Shown here in pieces: positions 9,048-17,812 of a stretch of DNA of 64,000 nt; the stretch's first letter is position 1; each line of letters opens with the position of its first letter. The notes beneath the pieces were generated by a model. It saw nothing but the letters and a program-made list of their open reading frames with translations, searched no databases and was not told the origin of the DNA. The translations under genes and the position numbers were made by a program. Origin of the DNA: Gammaproteobacteria bacterium (GTDB taxonomy: Bacteria; Pseudomonadota; Gammaproteobacteria; JAUZRS01); assembly GCA_030949385.1 (NCBI GenBank), contig JAUZSP010000003.1:62001-126000 (forward strand), in the 5' to 3' direction.

Positions 9048-11702
9048 TTTCTAAGCTGCCTATCCGGCAGTGAACGTTCAGGTTCAGGTGCATAAAAAAC
9101 AATTGACTTTCTAAGCTGCCTATCCGGCAGTGAACACTGGGTGTTGCGCTCAACTGATGCAGCACAGTTTCTAAGCTGCCTATCCGGCAGTGAACAATCT
9201 CTACAAAATGGCGCACAGACCCCGCATTTTCTAAGCTGCCTATCCGGCAGTGAACAAAGCGGAAAATGAGGCTCACGCGGCTAGCTGTTTCTAAGCTGCC
9301 TATCCGGCAGTGAACGCATCAACCGTTGATTACTCTTTTGCTAGAAATTTCTAAGCTGCCTATCCGGCAGTGAACAGCAATGCTCTCCATGCAACAACCA
9401 TTTAAGTTTTCTAAGCTGCCTATCCGGCAGTGAACGCCACGCCAGACCCTTCCTGATTCGGTGTTTGTTTCTAAGCTGCCTATCCGGCAGTGAACTCTGT
9501 TCTGGTTTCGTTACCGGCTCTTGTGTCTTTCTAAGCTGCCTATCCGGCAGTGAACTTGTTGGTATAGATGATGGCGTTTTGCATAATTTTCTAAGCTGCC
9601 TATCCGGCAGTGAACACCAGAGAACGAAGTTGTACCAAATGCAGCCATTTCTAAGCTGCCTATCCGGCAGTGAACTTCCGCTGAGTGCGAATAGCGCCGC
9701 CGGTTGCATTTCTAAGCTGCCTATCCGGCAGTGAACGAGGCTAGAGAGGCTGAGTGACGGTCTAGCTTTCTAAGCTGCCTATCCGGCAGTGAACTAGATG
9801 CTCCAGACATATTTTTGGCTAGAATTTTTCTAAGCTGCCTATCCGGCAGTGAACTGTTTGCACCGACTGCTATACTCTGATGTGAATTTTCTAAGCTGCC
9901 TATCCGGCAGTGAACGACGTGGGCGGCTATGCGGCTTTAGCTTGTATTTCTAAGCTGCCTATCCGGCAGTGAACTCAATGCAACAGTGATTAACGATGCT
10001 CTTATTTCTAAGCTGCCTATCCGGCAGTGAACAACTAAGAGCTGGATATTGCGAGTCTGATATTTTCTAAGCTGCCTATCCGGCAGTGAACCAATGTCAA
10101 GAACTCCGATCGCCGCCATTTTTCTAAGCTGCCTATCCGGCAGTGAACCAAATGTCAAAGCTCGATCGCCCTATTTTCTAAGCTGCCTATCCGGCAGTGA
10201 ACCAGCATGACTATAGTCGTGTCATGCGATGTTTTCTAAGCTGCCTATCCGGCAGTGAACTGTAATCACTGCGGCTGATGATCAGCTAATGATTTCTAAG
10301 CTGCCTATCCGGCAGTGAACAAAGGGTTACGAAAAAGCGCCACCGCTACATTATTTCTAAGCTGCCTATCCGGCAGTGAACGCAGAGCTAGCAGAGCTAG
10401 CAGTGGCACGGGATTTCTAAGCTGCCTATCCGGCAGTGAACATCATCTTAATCGTGGTGGTACGTCTATTTTTTTTCTAAGCTGCCTATCCGGCAGTGAA
10501 CCGGATCAGCGTACAACTGCGCGCTGATACGCTTTTCTAAGCTGCCTATCCGGCAGTGAACTGACTGTTGAGCGTTGACAGTGACTTTGTTTCTAAGCTG
10601 CCTATCCGGCAGTGAACGCATCTAACAGACCTACAGACCATAGTGCATCTTTCTAAGCTGCCTATCCGGCAGTGAACTTGCTGGGTCAGTGGTAGCGGGT
10701 CGTGCGTCATTTCTAAGCTGCCTATCCGGCAGTGAACAGAAAAAGGCGACAAAGCTAGATCCCGTGGTTTTTCTAAGCTGCCTATCCGGCAGTGAACACA
10801 AAAAAGCCGCTAAATCAGCGGCTCCCTTGTTTCTAAGCTGCCTATCCGGCAGTGAACCTGACTTATTGTTCAAGCTGGCCAATCGGCAATTTCTAAGCTG
10901 CCTATCCGGCAGTGAACACTCTGATCCTGTCGCTGTAGATTTTTTGAAATTTCTAAGCTGCCTATCCGGCAGTGAACGCCGTTTTCGCCGCTGTCACAGT
11001 GACGTTCTCTTTCTAAGCTGCCTATCCGGCAGTGAACACGGCTGCACCAAAAGCGGCGCAAGGCGCAGCTTTCTAAGCTGCCTATCCGGCAGTGAACCTA
11101 TCCTGATTTATTTTTCAAGCCAGCTAATCTTTCTAAGCTGCCTATCCGGCAGTGAACTTGAAGAGGCTGTTGCGATAGCCGCGCTTGTTTTTTCTAAGCT
11201 GCCTATCCGGCAGTGAACACCTCCTTCCCACAATGCCCTCTCTGTGAGAATTTCTAAGCTGCCTATCCGGCAGTGAACCCCCGCCTTGTGTGCGATTTGA
11301 TTAGCAAATATTTCTAAGCTGCCTATCCGGCAGTGAACAAGTGGAGCTTCGATATGTGAAACTATCACAATTTTCTAAGCTGCCTATCCGGCAGTGAACG
11401 ATTGTAATTCTCAATTTGCGAGCCTGATTGATTTCTAAGCTGCCTATCCGGCAGTGAACCCGACCATGACACGTCACAGGCGTAGGCGTGATTTCTAAGC
11501 TGCCTATCCGGCAGTGAACATGAGGATAAAGAGCTTGGTGCAGCTCTTGATTTTCTAAGCTGCCTATCCGGCAGTGAACGTACATACTCGCACTAAGCAG
11601 CATCCGCGATCAGTTTCTAAGCTGCCTATCCGGCAGTGAACCTCATCGATATTGGAGTGGTTTCAGGTCACCTATTTCTAAGCTGCCTATCCGGCAGTGA
11701 AC
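9048..11702 (-). CRISPR. Type I-F CRISPR array, 45 repeats and 44 spacers
   Basis: A 28-bp repeat (plus strand TTTCTAAGCTGCC...GGCAGTGAAC) occurs 45 times, the first at 9048-9075 and the last at 11675-11702; I saw no mutated copy. Read on the minus strand it is GTTCACTGCCGGATAGGCAG followed by CTTAGAAA, the type I-F/Csy repeat with its CTGCC-GGATA-GGCAG stem. Transcription should therefore run leftward, with the leader at the right end and the newest spacers near 11,650. Most spacers are 32 bp. Lengths vary at 26-33 bp in spacers 11-20 (9676-10232), and at 28 bp (spacer 26) and 34 bp (spacer 43) elsewhere. No cas gene lies in the window. Open frames across the array are repeat translations, not genes. 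Confidence 0.98.
10798..10829 (-). terminator. Intrinsic terminator carried inside CRISPR spacer 30
   Basis: On the minus strand, the direction of crRNA transcription, this spacer reads AGCCGCT-GATTT-AGCGGCT followed by TTTTTGT. The stem is a perfect 7 bp (10805-10811 with 10817-10823) with a U-rich tail running into the next repeat. It has all the parts of a rho-independent terminator. It is the 15th spacer from the leader, so 14 spacers lie upstream and 29 downstream. Whether it terminates in vivo is unknown, because repeat hairpins and Csy4 binding could interfere. Confidence 0.65.
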
Positions 11703-11968
11703 AAGAGTATATCAGCAAAAAAATCAGTTACAACAAAGAGTTAGCCGTATTTAGCCAAAAAGACCAATAAAAAAACCGCTTATTGTAACTGATTGTATTT
11801 TAACAGATTTTTAAAGAGCTAAAAAATAAGGGGTAAAATAGGTTGTCGCCCCTCAGAAAAAAGAATAAAAAACCATATTATTTGAGTTCTCTGCGGTCTC
11901 TGGTCTTGGGATTTGCTCTTAACTGCGAAACATCAAACAAAAAGGGAATTAAACTAAACAAGGCGGGC
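11703..11968 (-). promoter_or_regulatory. CRISPR leader
   Basis: This AT-rich, gene-free stretch directly abuts the leader-side repeat. Reading leftward, TTGTAA (11728-11733) and TATACT (11706-11711) with a 16-bp spacer form a possible promoter whose start would fall in the first repeat; promoters further right are also possible. A perfect 12-bp inverted repeat, AATCAGTTACAA at 11722-11733 and TTGTAACTGATT at 11783-11794, frames the proximal leader and overlaps that -35. It could bind a regulator or adaptation factor. Confidence 0.7.
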
Positions 11969-12328
11969 AAAAAAAAGAGCCACCACTCAGCGTCCTTGCT
12001 GTGTGGTTTATGGCTGCTTCCCTATAAAATCCTGTTAGATGCGTACTGCATCACTGGCGGTAAAAGCCAATTCCTCAGCCTATGGCATATCCTATGCGCT
12101 CCCTGGCCTCCAACTCCTGATAGACAGACTCCGCTGTCCCATCAATCCTTGATGCTGTTTCATCCTTGGCTCATCCACTGAGCGTACTGATTTCCTAATC
12201 AGACGTTCCCTGACCTTGTCATCATCCTGATGACTCCTTGGCTATCGGCTCAAATTCAAAATCCTTAAATGACTTCCTGTCGATCACTCCTTGATAAAAT
12301 ATGTGCCTTACTTGGCGTATCCTCCTTG
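11969..12328 (-). ncRNA. csrB: CsrB/RsmZ-type small RNA that sequesters CsrA
   Basis: The minus strand carries 22 GGA motifs in about 360 nt, many in the loop of short perfect hairpins: GTCATCA-GGA-TGATGAC (12218-12234), CTGATT-AGGA-AATCAG (12187-12202), ATCAA-GGA-TTGAT (12141-12153), GCATA-GGA-TATGC (12085-12097), GACAG-CGGAGT-CTGTC (12123-12138), GAC-AGGAA-GTC (12271-12281), ATCA-AGGAG-TGAT (12283-12295) and CAGC-AAGGAC-GCTG (11988-12001). This is the hallmark of CsrB/RsmX/Y/Z RNAs, which titrate the translational regulator CsrA. The 3' end is a GC-rich stem closing in GGTGGCTC followed by T8 (11969-11976). Size and motif number are close to E. coli CsrB. The 5' end is estimated from a -10-like TATAGA at 12335-12340. 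csrA is not in the window. Confidence 0.9.
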
Positions 12329-12334
12329 GATGAA

Positions 12335-12362
12335 TCTATAGTAGTTTCTTAAACTTTTTTCT
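12335..12362 (-). promoter_or_regulatory. Putative promoter of the CsrB-like RNA
   Basis: On the minus strand a TATAGA hexamer (12335-12340) lies about 7 nt before the first GGA motifs. A weak -35-like TAGAAA is 17 bp upstream. The AGTTT-AAG-AAACT palindrome between them (about 12342-12354) could be an activator site. I do not find the TGTAAG-N6-CTTACA box used by GacA in pseudomonads. Confidence 0.35.
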
Positions 12363-12649
12363 ACCAGCAGCACGGCCAGCGCAGCAAAAACATCGCCCCC
12401 TAACGGTGAGGTATTTGTCAGAGAACAGCAAAAAACCAGCAATAAAAAACGCACTGCCATCTTATTTGTGATGCAGATCACAGTTCTAAATTGCCCTTTC
12501 AATCGCCCCAGCTTAAGCAGACTCTTGTCCATACAACTACAAAAGTCACTATTGGCACAATTATATCTTTAGCTTATTAGATAAATACGATATACTTAGT
12601 ATTCCTTTTAAGCCTACATTGTCTCCACTGCCATTGAACGAGGTTTCTA
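12363..12649. other. Divergent intergenic region before the FIST gene
   Basis: This 287-bp stretch holds the upstream region of the CsrB-like RNA (minus) and of the FIST gene (plus). The right part is AT-rich, with a candidate -10 TATACT near 12591-12596, and a GAGG ribosome site precedes the FIST start. A 74-codon minus-strand open frame crosses it but has no clear ribosome site or family match, so I do not call it a gene. Confidence 0.4.
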
Positions 12650-13849
12650 ATGCTTGACTTTTATTCCGCCAGTACCCGTATGGTCAACTCCAAACGCGCT
12701 ATCACCGAATGCATGGAAGCGGCACTGGGTGAAGAAAATCAAGACTGCGATCTGGTCATCATTCACGCCTCCATCGGTCACAACTACCAACAACTGATAG
12801 ATCAAGCCCGACAATTGGCTCCCAACGCTCGTATTCTAGGCAGCTCGTGTTGCGGTGTGATCGGCAGCGAAGGGGTGAGTGAATCCATGAAAGACGTGGC
12901 CATTATGGCCATCAAAGGCAAGTCAGAATTGGCAGTGGCGCATGTGGAGGGCATTTATGGCCACAACGCCTATGAAAAGACCGTAGAACTGGCAGAACAA
13001 CTCAAAGCCCAGAACGGCAACATCAACATGGTGCTGTTTCTCGCCCCTGGAATAGACATTGCCGATGACCTCTGCATCCAAGGACTGGAAAACGTACTCG
13101 GCGATGAGATCACTTTTTTTGGAGCCACCTCGGCAGACAACATGCGCGGCATCGCCAGTTATCAAATGGTCGATGAAACGGTCTATGAACACACCGCATG
13201 GGCGGTGGGCTTTGCCGATCCCAGCCTCAAAGTAGACACTCAGGCCACCCACGGTTTTATCGCCACCGGCGAGCCACTGACGGTGACCAAATCCAGCGGC
13301 AACCGCATCATCGAGCTGGATGGCCAACCCGCATGGCAAATCTACACAGAGCGTCTGGGCTTGAGCACCGAAGTCACCTGCGGCGACACCATCCCCATTG
13401 GCGCACTGGCCGAAGAGCTTCCGCCAGCAGAAGCGCAGGAATACGGCAATGATCACATTCTGCGTGCCGTCACCAAAAAAGAAGATGACGGCTCAATGCA
13501 CTACCCCACCCTCTGCCCAGAAGGCACCCAGCTGTGGCTGACCATCCGTGACGAAGAACGCATCTTCGATGATCTGGATCGTATGATGGAGCAGATGTTG
13601 AAGCGGATGGAAGGTGGCCAAACCGTAGCGGTCTTTCACGCCGACTGTCTCGCCCGTGGCCGAATGCTCTTCAACCGCATTATGAAAGATGAATTAGTAG
13701 CGCAGATGCAAACCCCACTGAGCAACAACGGCACCATTCCCCCTTGGCTGGGTTTGTATGGTTTTGGTGAATTTGCTCGCTTAGATGGTAAAAATGTGTA
13801 TCATAATTATTCCACAGCGATTTATGCCCTCTATCGAGAGAGCTGTTAA
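12650..13849 (+). CDS. FIST domain sensory protein
   Basis: This 399-residue soluble protein has a complete FIST N domain (about 25-220: ILGSSCCGVIGSEG, MVLFLAPGIDI, FFGATSADNM) and a FIST C domain (about 235-385, ending GLYGFGEFARLDGKNVYHNYS). FIST proteins are predicted to bind small ligands such as amino acids and usually work with a histidine kinase or chemotaxis protein. Here a hybrid kinase gene follows 45 bp later on the same strand, so a ligand-sensing pair is likely. The ligand is unknown. A GAGG ribosome site precedes the ATG. Confidence 0.92.
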   Translation: MLDFYSASTRMVNSKRAITECMEAALGEENQDCDLVIIHASIGHNYQQLIDQARQLAPNARILGSSCCGVIGSEGVSESMKDVAIMAIKGKSELAVAHVEGIYGHNAYEKTVELAEQLKAQNGNINMVLFLAPGIDIADDLCIQGLENVLGDEITFFGATSADNMRGIASYQMVDETVYEHTAWAVGFADPSLKVDTQATHGFIATGEPLTVTKSSGNRIIELDGQPAWQIYTERLGLSTEVTCGDTIPIGALAEELPPAEAQEYGNDHILRAVTKKEDDGSMHYPTLCPEGTQLWLTIRDEERIFDDLDRMMEQMLKRMEGGQTVAVFHADCLARGRMLFNRIMKDELVAQMQTPLSNNGTIPPWLGLYGFGEFARLDGKNVYHNYSTAIYALYRESC

Positions 13850-13894
13850 ACCACCGGTTTAACGCCCCCACTTTAACTCTGGCTACGCAGCTTC

Positions 13895-15722
13895 ATGAAC
13901 GATCTCACTTATGAGCAACTTCAGAAAAAATATGCGGCTCTACAGAAACGCCTCAACCGATTTTCACTGATCCAGCAAGACCTGATCACCTTGCATCAGA
14001 AACTGGATCGGGAGCTGGTGCGTTTCACCGCCATTCAACACTACAATACCCAAGCGCTGCTCAGTGACACACTCTCCGACTTTGCTGCGCGCACCGCCGA
14101 GGCGGTAGTTGATGTGTTTGAACTGGAGTTTGGTCTGCTCTGGCTGCTGTCCGATCAACAACTTGACCCCACTCCCAGCGGCATCGAAGGCCTGCAACTT
14201 CATCAATGGCAGGCTATAAAAAACTGGCTGGAAACCGAACTCAGCGACACACGCCTTGCCAGCGGCCTTATCCTTGATACAAAACAACTTCAACAACTTG
14301 AAGTTTCGGCTCAGTTAAACCAATTGATTATCTACCCTTGTCGAATACAAAATGAGTTATTGGGTTATCTGCTCACAGGCGTTACCACTCAAAATGCAGA
14401 CTTTTACGACCCCAAACAGATGGAAAACCTTGATGCCTTTAACGTCTTTGGCCAACAAGTCTCGTGTGTTACTGAAAAACCGCTACGCCAACGACCTGAT
14501 CCAAAAACAGATGGGGTTGATTCGACTCTCTGAACTCAATCACCGTACCGCCAAAGAGCAAGCCGAACACGCCAATCAAGCCAAAAGTCAATTCTTAGCC
14601 AATATGAGCCACGAAATCCGTACACCGATGAATGGCGTAATCGGCACCTTGGATCTGCTCCAAGAGACCGTCCTAGATCAAGAACAAACTCATCTGGTTG
14701 ATACCGCCACCGATTCCGCTCACTGGCTGCTGAACGTCATAGACGACACCCTCGATTTTTCCAAAATTGAGGCTGGAAAATTACGCCTAGAACAGGTCAA
14801 TTTTGATCTCAAACGGGAAATTTCAGCGGTGCTTCACCTGCTTGAATCCAAATCCAAACAAAAAGGCATCCAGCTCAAAAGCCAGTTTCACGGTGACATA
14901 GACACCCACTTACAGGGTGACCCCACTCGGCTGCGGCAAATTTTAATCAATCTGATTGGCAATGCGATTAAATTTACCGACCACGGCCACGTCACCCTCA
15001 CAGTCAGCCTGATTTGCGGCCATTCACAACACCTCACCCTGCGCTTTTCCATCACCGACAGCGGCATTGGCATCGAGCCTGAAACCCAAAAAAATCTGTT
15101 TCAAGCCTTCTCTCAAGCCGACAGCTCCACCACACGCAAATTTGGTGGCTCTGGTTTGGGTTTGGCCATCTCACAAAAACTGGTCAATTTGATGGGCGGT
15201 GAAATCAGCATCAACAGCCAACTCCATCTCGGCTCCGACTTCTACTTTCAACTGCGTTTCCCCCTTGCCGTCAAAACCAAAAAACCAAGCCCTCCCATCA
15301 AACACAGCAAAATCAAACTGCAAGGCCATGTGCTGCTGGTAGAGGACAACCCCGTCAACCAATGGATTGGCAAACGCATGTTGGAACACTTGGGTCTCAG
15401 CGTTCAGATCGCCAAACACGGCAAAGAAGCGCTTGAATTAATCAATCAACACACCTTTCACTTAATCTTTATGGACTGCCAAATGCCAGTGATGGATGGC
15501 TATGAGACCACTCGCCAAATTCGCCAACAAGAGAAAAAAGAAAATCGTCCCCCCATCACCATCGTCGCCCTAACAGCCAACGTACTGATCGAAGATCGAG
15601 AAAAATGTTTTGCTTCCGGCATGAACGACTACGTTAAAAAACCGTTCCGCAAACAGGATATACTGCAAGGCTTGCAACGCAACCTCCCACACACCCTCAC
15701 TGTTCCCGAAACCAGCCTATGA
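13895..15722 (+). pseudogene. Hybrid histidine kinase interrupted by a +1 frameshift
   Basis: Two overlapping frames together encode one kinase of about 608 residues. The first (13895-14533) has an N-terminal coiled coil and a GAF-like region, reading well to FNVFGQQVS. The second (open from 14352) resumes the protein with [17 protein letters not shown] and continues through HisKA ([13 protein letters not shown]), HATPase ([26 protein letters not shown]) and a C-terminal receiver ([25 protein letters not shown]). The junction is near 14462-14468 (TCGTGTG), where one extra base would explain the shift. Every kinase and receiver motif is intact, which favours a recent mutation or a sequencing error over long decay. 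It lies directly after the FIST gene and overlaps trmL by 4 bp. Confidence 0.85.
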
Positions 15723-16183
15723 TGCACGTCGTGCTTTACCAACCGGAAATTGCCCCCAACAGCGGCAATATCATTCGCCTCTGTGCCAATACCGGTGCTC
15801 AACTGCACCTGATTCACCCACTGGGATTTGAGTTAGATGACAAACGGCTGCGCCGCGCAGGTTTGGATTACCGCGAGTGGGCAACCCTTAAAGAATACAC
15901 TTCATTTGAGCATTTTTTAGCGCAGCAGCCACAAGCACGGCTGTTTGCATGCACCACTCACGGCCAGCAACGCCACACAGAAGCACACTTCCAAGCCGAA
16001 GACATGCTGCTGTTTGGCCCTGAAACCCGAGGCCTACCCAAAGAGATCATTCACTCTCTGCCCAAAGAACAACGCCTACGGCTGCCGATGCGCGCCAACA
16101 GCCGCAGCCTGAATCTTTCCAACGCCGTGGCCATCATGGTCTATGAACTGTGGCGACAACTCGATTTTAACGGCAGCCAATAG
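15719..16183 (+). CDS. trmL: tRNA (cytidine(34)-2'-O)-methyltransferase TrmL
   Basis: This 154-residue SPOUT-class methyltransferase is the TrmL/YibK type, which methylates the ribose of the wobble base in tRNA-Leu isoacceptors. Visible family features are [21 protein letters not shown] at the start, [11 protein letters not shown] in the middle and the knot region [20 protein letters not shown]. The length is standard. The start is an ATGATG pair: 15719 overlaps the kinase stop and 15722 fits the family N-terminus equally well. It probably shares a transcript with the kinase. Confidence 0.93.
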   Translation: MMHVVLYQPEIAPNSGNIIRLCANTGAQLHLIHPLGFELDDKRLRRAGLDYREWATLKEYTSFEHFLAQQPQARLFACTTHGQQRHTEAHFQAEDMLLFGPETRGLPKEIIHSLPKEQRLRLPMRANSRSLNLSNAVAIMVYELWRQLDFNGSQ

Positions 16184-16196
16184 AAAAAAGTGACTG

Positions 16197-17204
16197 TTAC
16201 CAGCCTTCGGCACGAGGATCACGGCTGAGCAGATCCTGCACCGCTTGCTTTGGCGGATGCTGTTGGTAAATGACCCGATAAACCTGCTCCACAATCGGCA
16301 TATCCACCTGCCAACGCTGCGCCAGCAACCACGCTTCACGAGCGGTTTTCACCCCCTCCACTGCTTGGCCAATCTCCTCCAGCGCCTCCTCTACCGACAG
16401 ACCGCGCGCCAGAGCCAAGCCCATCTGCCGATTGCGCGACAGATCATCGGTACAGGTCAAGACCAGATCACCCATGCCCGCCAAGCCCATCAAGGTCTCC
16501 GGTTTGGCATCCAGCGCCATACCCAAACGCATCATCTCTGCCAGTCCCCGTGTCACCAGTGCCGCGCGCGTATTGGCACCAAAACCGAGGCCATCCGCAA
16601 TGCCAGCGGCAATGGCTAAGACGTTTTTCAACGCCCCGCCCAGCTCAACGCCAACCAAATCGCTGCTGCTATAGGGACGAAAATTTTCACCGTGCAGCCA
16701 ATTGACCACTTTTTTTGCCACCTCCGCTGAATCGGAAGCCACCGTGATCGCCGTTGGCAAGCCTCTCATGACCTCTTGGGCAAAGGTAGGACCGGAGATC
16801 AGCGCCAACGCTTGCACACTGCCCAACTCCTCTTTGGCAATCTGATGAATGAATTTACCGCTGCCCACCTCCAGACCTTTACAGGCACAGATCAAAACCT
16901 GAGAAGGTCGCAACAGCGGCTTAAGGGAGTGCAATAAAGTACGGAAGATGTGGCTCGGCGTGGCGACCAAAATCGCATCCACATCCGCCACACTGGTGGC
17001 CAAATCACTGGAGTAACGCAAGCTGTCAGGCAGAATTGAGTTGGGCAAATACCGACGGTTTTCAGCACAGACTGCCATCTCTTGCATCTGCACTTCATCA
17101 CGCCCCCACAGCGTCGTTCGTTGGCCGTTTCGCGCCAACAGCGCCGCCAAAGCTGTGCCCCAAGAACCGGCACCGAGCACAGCAATGTTGATTGACTGGC
17201 TCAT
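16197..17204 (-). CDS. gpsA: NAD(P)-dependent glycerol-3-phosphate dehydrogenase
   Basis: This 335-residue enzyme makes sn-glycerol 3-phosphate from dihydroxyacetone phosphate for phospholipid synthesis. The Rossmann motif VLGAGSWGTALAALLARNG is at the N-terminus, followed by CACKGLEVGS, LISGPTFAQEV and the substrate-binding LGGALKNVLAIAAG with its catalytic Lys, then LAGMGDLVLTCT and SRNRQMG. It overlaps secB by 4 bp, an ATGA coupling typical for gammaproteobacteria. Confidence 0.97.
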   Translation of the reverse strand: MSQSINIAVLGAGSWGTALAALLARNGQRTTLWGRDEVQMQEMAVCAENRRYLPNSILPDSLRYSSDLATSVADVDAILVATPSHIFRTLLHSLKPLLRPSQVLICACKGLEVGSGKFIHQIAKEELGSVQALALISGPTFAQEVMRGLPTAITVASDSAEVAKKVVNWLHGENFRPYSSSDLVGVELGGALKNVLAIAAGIADGLGFGANTRAALVTRGLAEMMRLGMALDAKPETLMGLAGMGDLVLTCTDDLSRNRQMGLALARGLSVEEALEEIGQAVEGVKTAREAWLLAQRWQVDMPIVEQVYRVIYQQHPPKQAVQDLLSRDPRAEGW

Positions 17205-17695
17205 TGAGCCGTTTGCGGTGCCGCCATACCTTGTTTCACTTTTTCCAAGTGCTGCATGTAAAGTGCGTCAAAATTGATCGGTGAAAGCAGCAGTTGCGGG
17301 AAGCCGCCTTTGGCGACCAAATCCGCCACCGCTTCACGGGCAAAGGGGAACAAAATACCAGGGCAATGGCTGCCCACAATGCCGCCCATCGCATCTTGAT
17401 CAAAGCCTTTGATGACAAAAATACCCGCCTGTTTCAGCTCGACCAAAAACGCGGTGCTTTTGTCTTCCAGAGTCGCAGTAACCGTAACGGTCAAAACAAT
17501 CTCGTAGACATTCTCAGCCACGGTTTTTGATTCGGTGTTGATCTGCAAGTTAATGTCTGGATTCCAGTTGCCGTTTTTTGAAAACAGCTCAGGGGATTGC
17601 GGGGATTCAAACGAAACGTCTTTCAGATAGACTTTTTGAATCTGAAATTCAGAAGATGCTTCCTGTTTAACGTCACTGCTGCCATTTTCTGCCAT
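17201..17695 (-). CDS. secB: Protein-export chaperone SecB
   Basis: This 164-residue chaperone keeps preproteins unfolded and passes them to SecA. It shows the usual SecB core: IQKVYLKDVSFESPQSP, WNPDINLQI, VYEIVLTVTVTA, FLVELKQAGIF and HCPGILFPFAREAVADLV. The ATG at 17695 has GGAG 10 nt upstream and gives the family N-terminus; the 21-residue extension to 17758 is not supported. It lies between grxC and gpsA in the common grxC-secB-gpsA order. Confidence 0.96.
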   Translation of the reverse strand: MAENGSSDVKQEASSEFQIQKVYLKDVSFESPQSPELFSKNGNWNPDINLQINTESKTVAENVYEIVLTVTVTATLEDKSTAFLVELKQAGIFVIKGFDQDAMGGIVGSHCPGILFPFAREAVADLVAKGGFPQLLLSPINFDALYMQHLEKVKQGMAAPQTAQ

Positions 17696-17812
17696 AAGGT
17701 GCTCCATGAGATCAATAAAATTGAATGAAAAAACTGGGGGCAGTCTACAGGGATGCACCTAACGGCTCCAGAGAGGAGCACAGAGATTCAGCTAAAATCG
17801 TAAAAAAACAGA

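Noticed and set aside
9001-11603. Numerous open frames across the array with repeated short peptide motifs
   Set aside because: They are translations of the 28-bp CRISPR repeat in different frames; the period and identical repeats exclude a protein gene.
11843-12181. A 112-codon plus-strand frame covering the leader and the small RNA
   Set aside because: It runs antisense to the CsrB-like RNA; its length comes from the RNA's base composition, and the hairpin-GGA structure explains the region better.
12308-12532. A 74-codon minus-strand frame between the CsrB-like RNA and the FIST gene
   Set aside because: It overlaps the expected promoter and 5' end of the RNA, has no convincing ribosome site and no family I can recognise.
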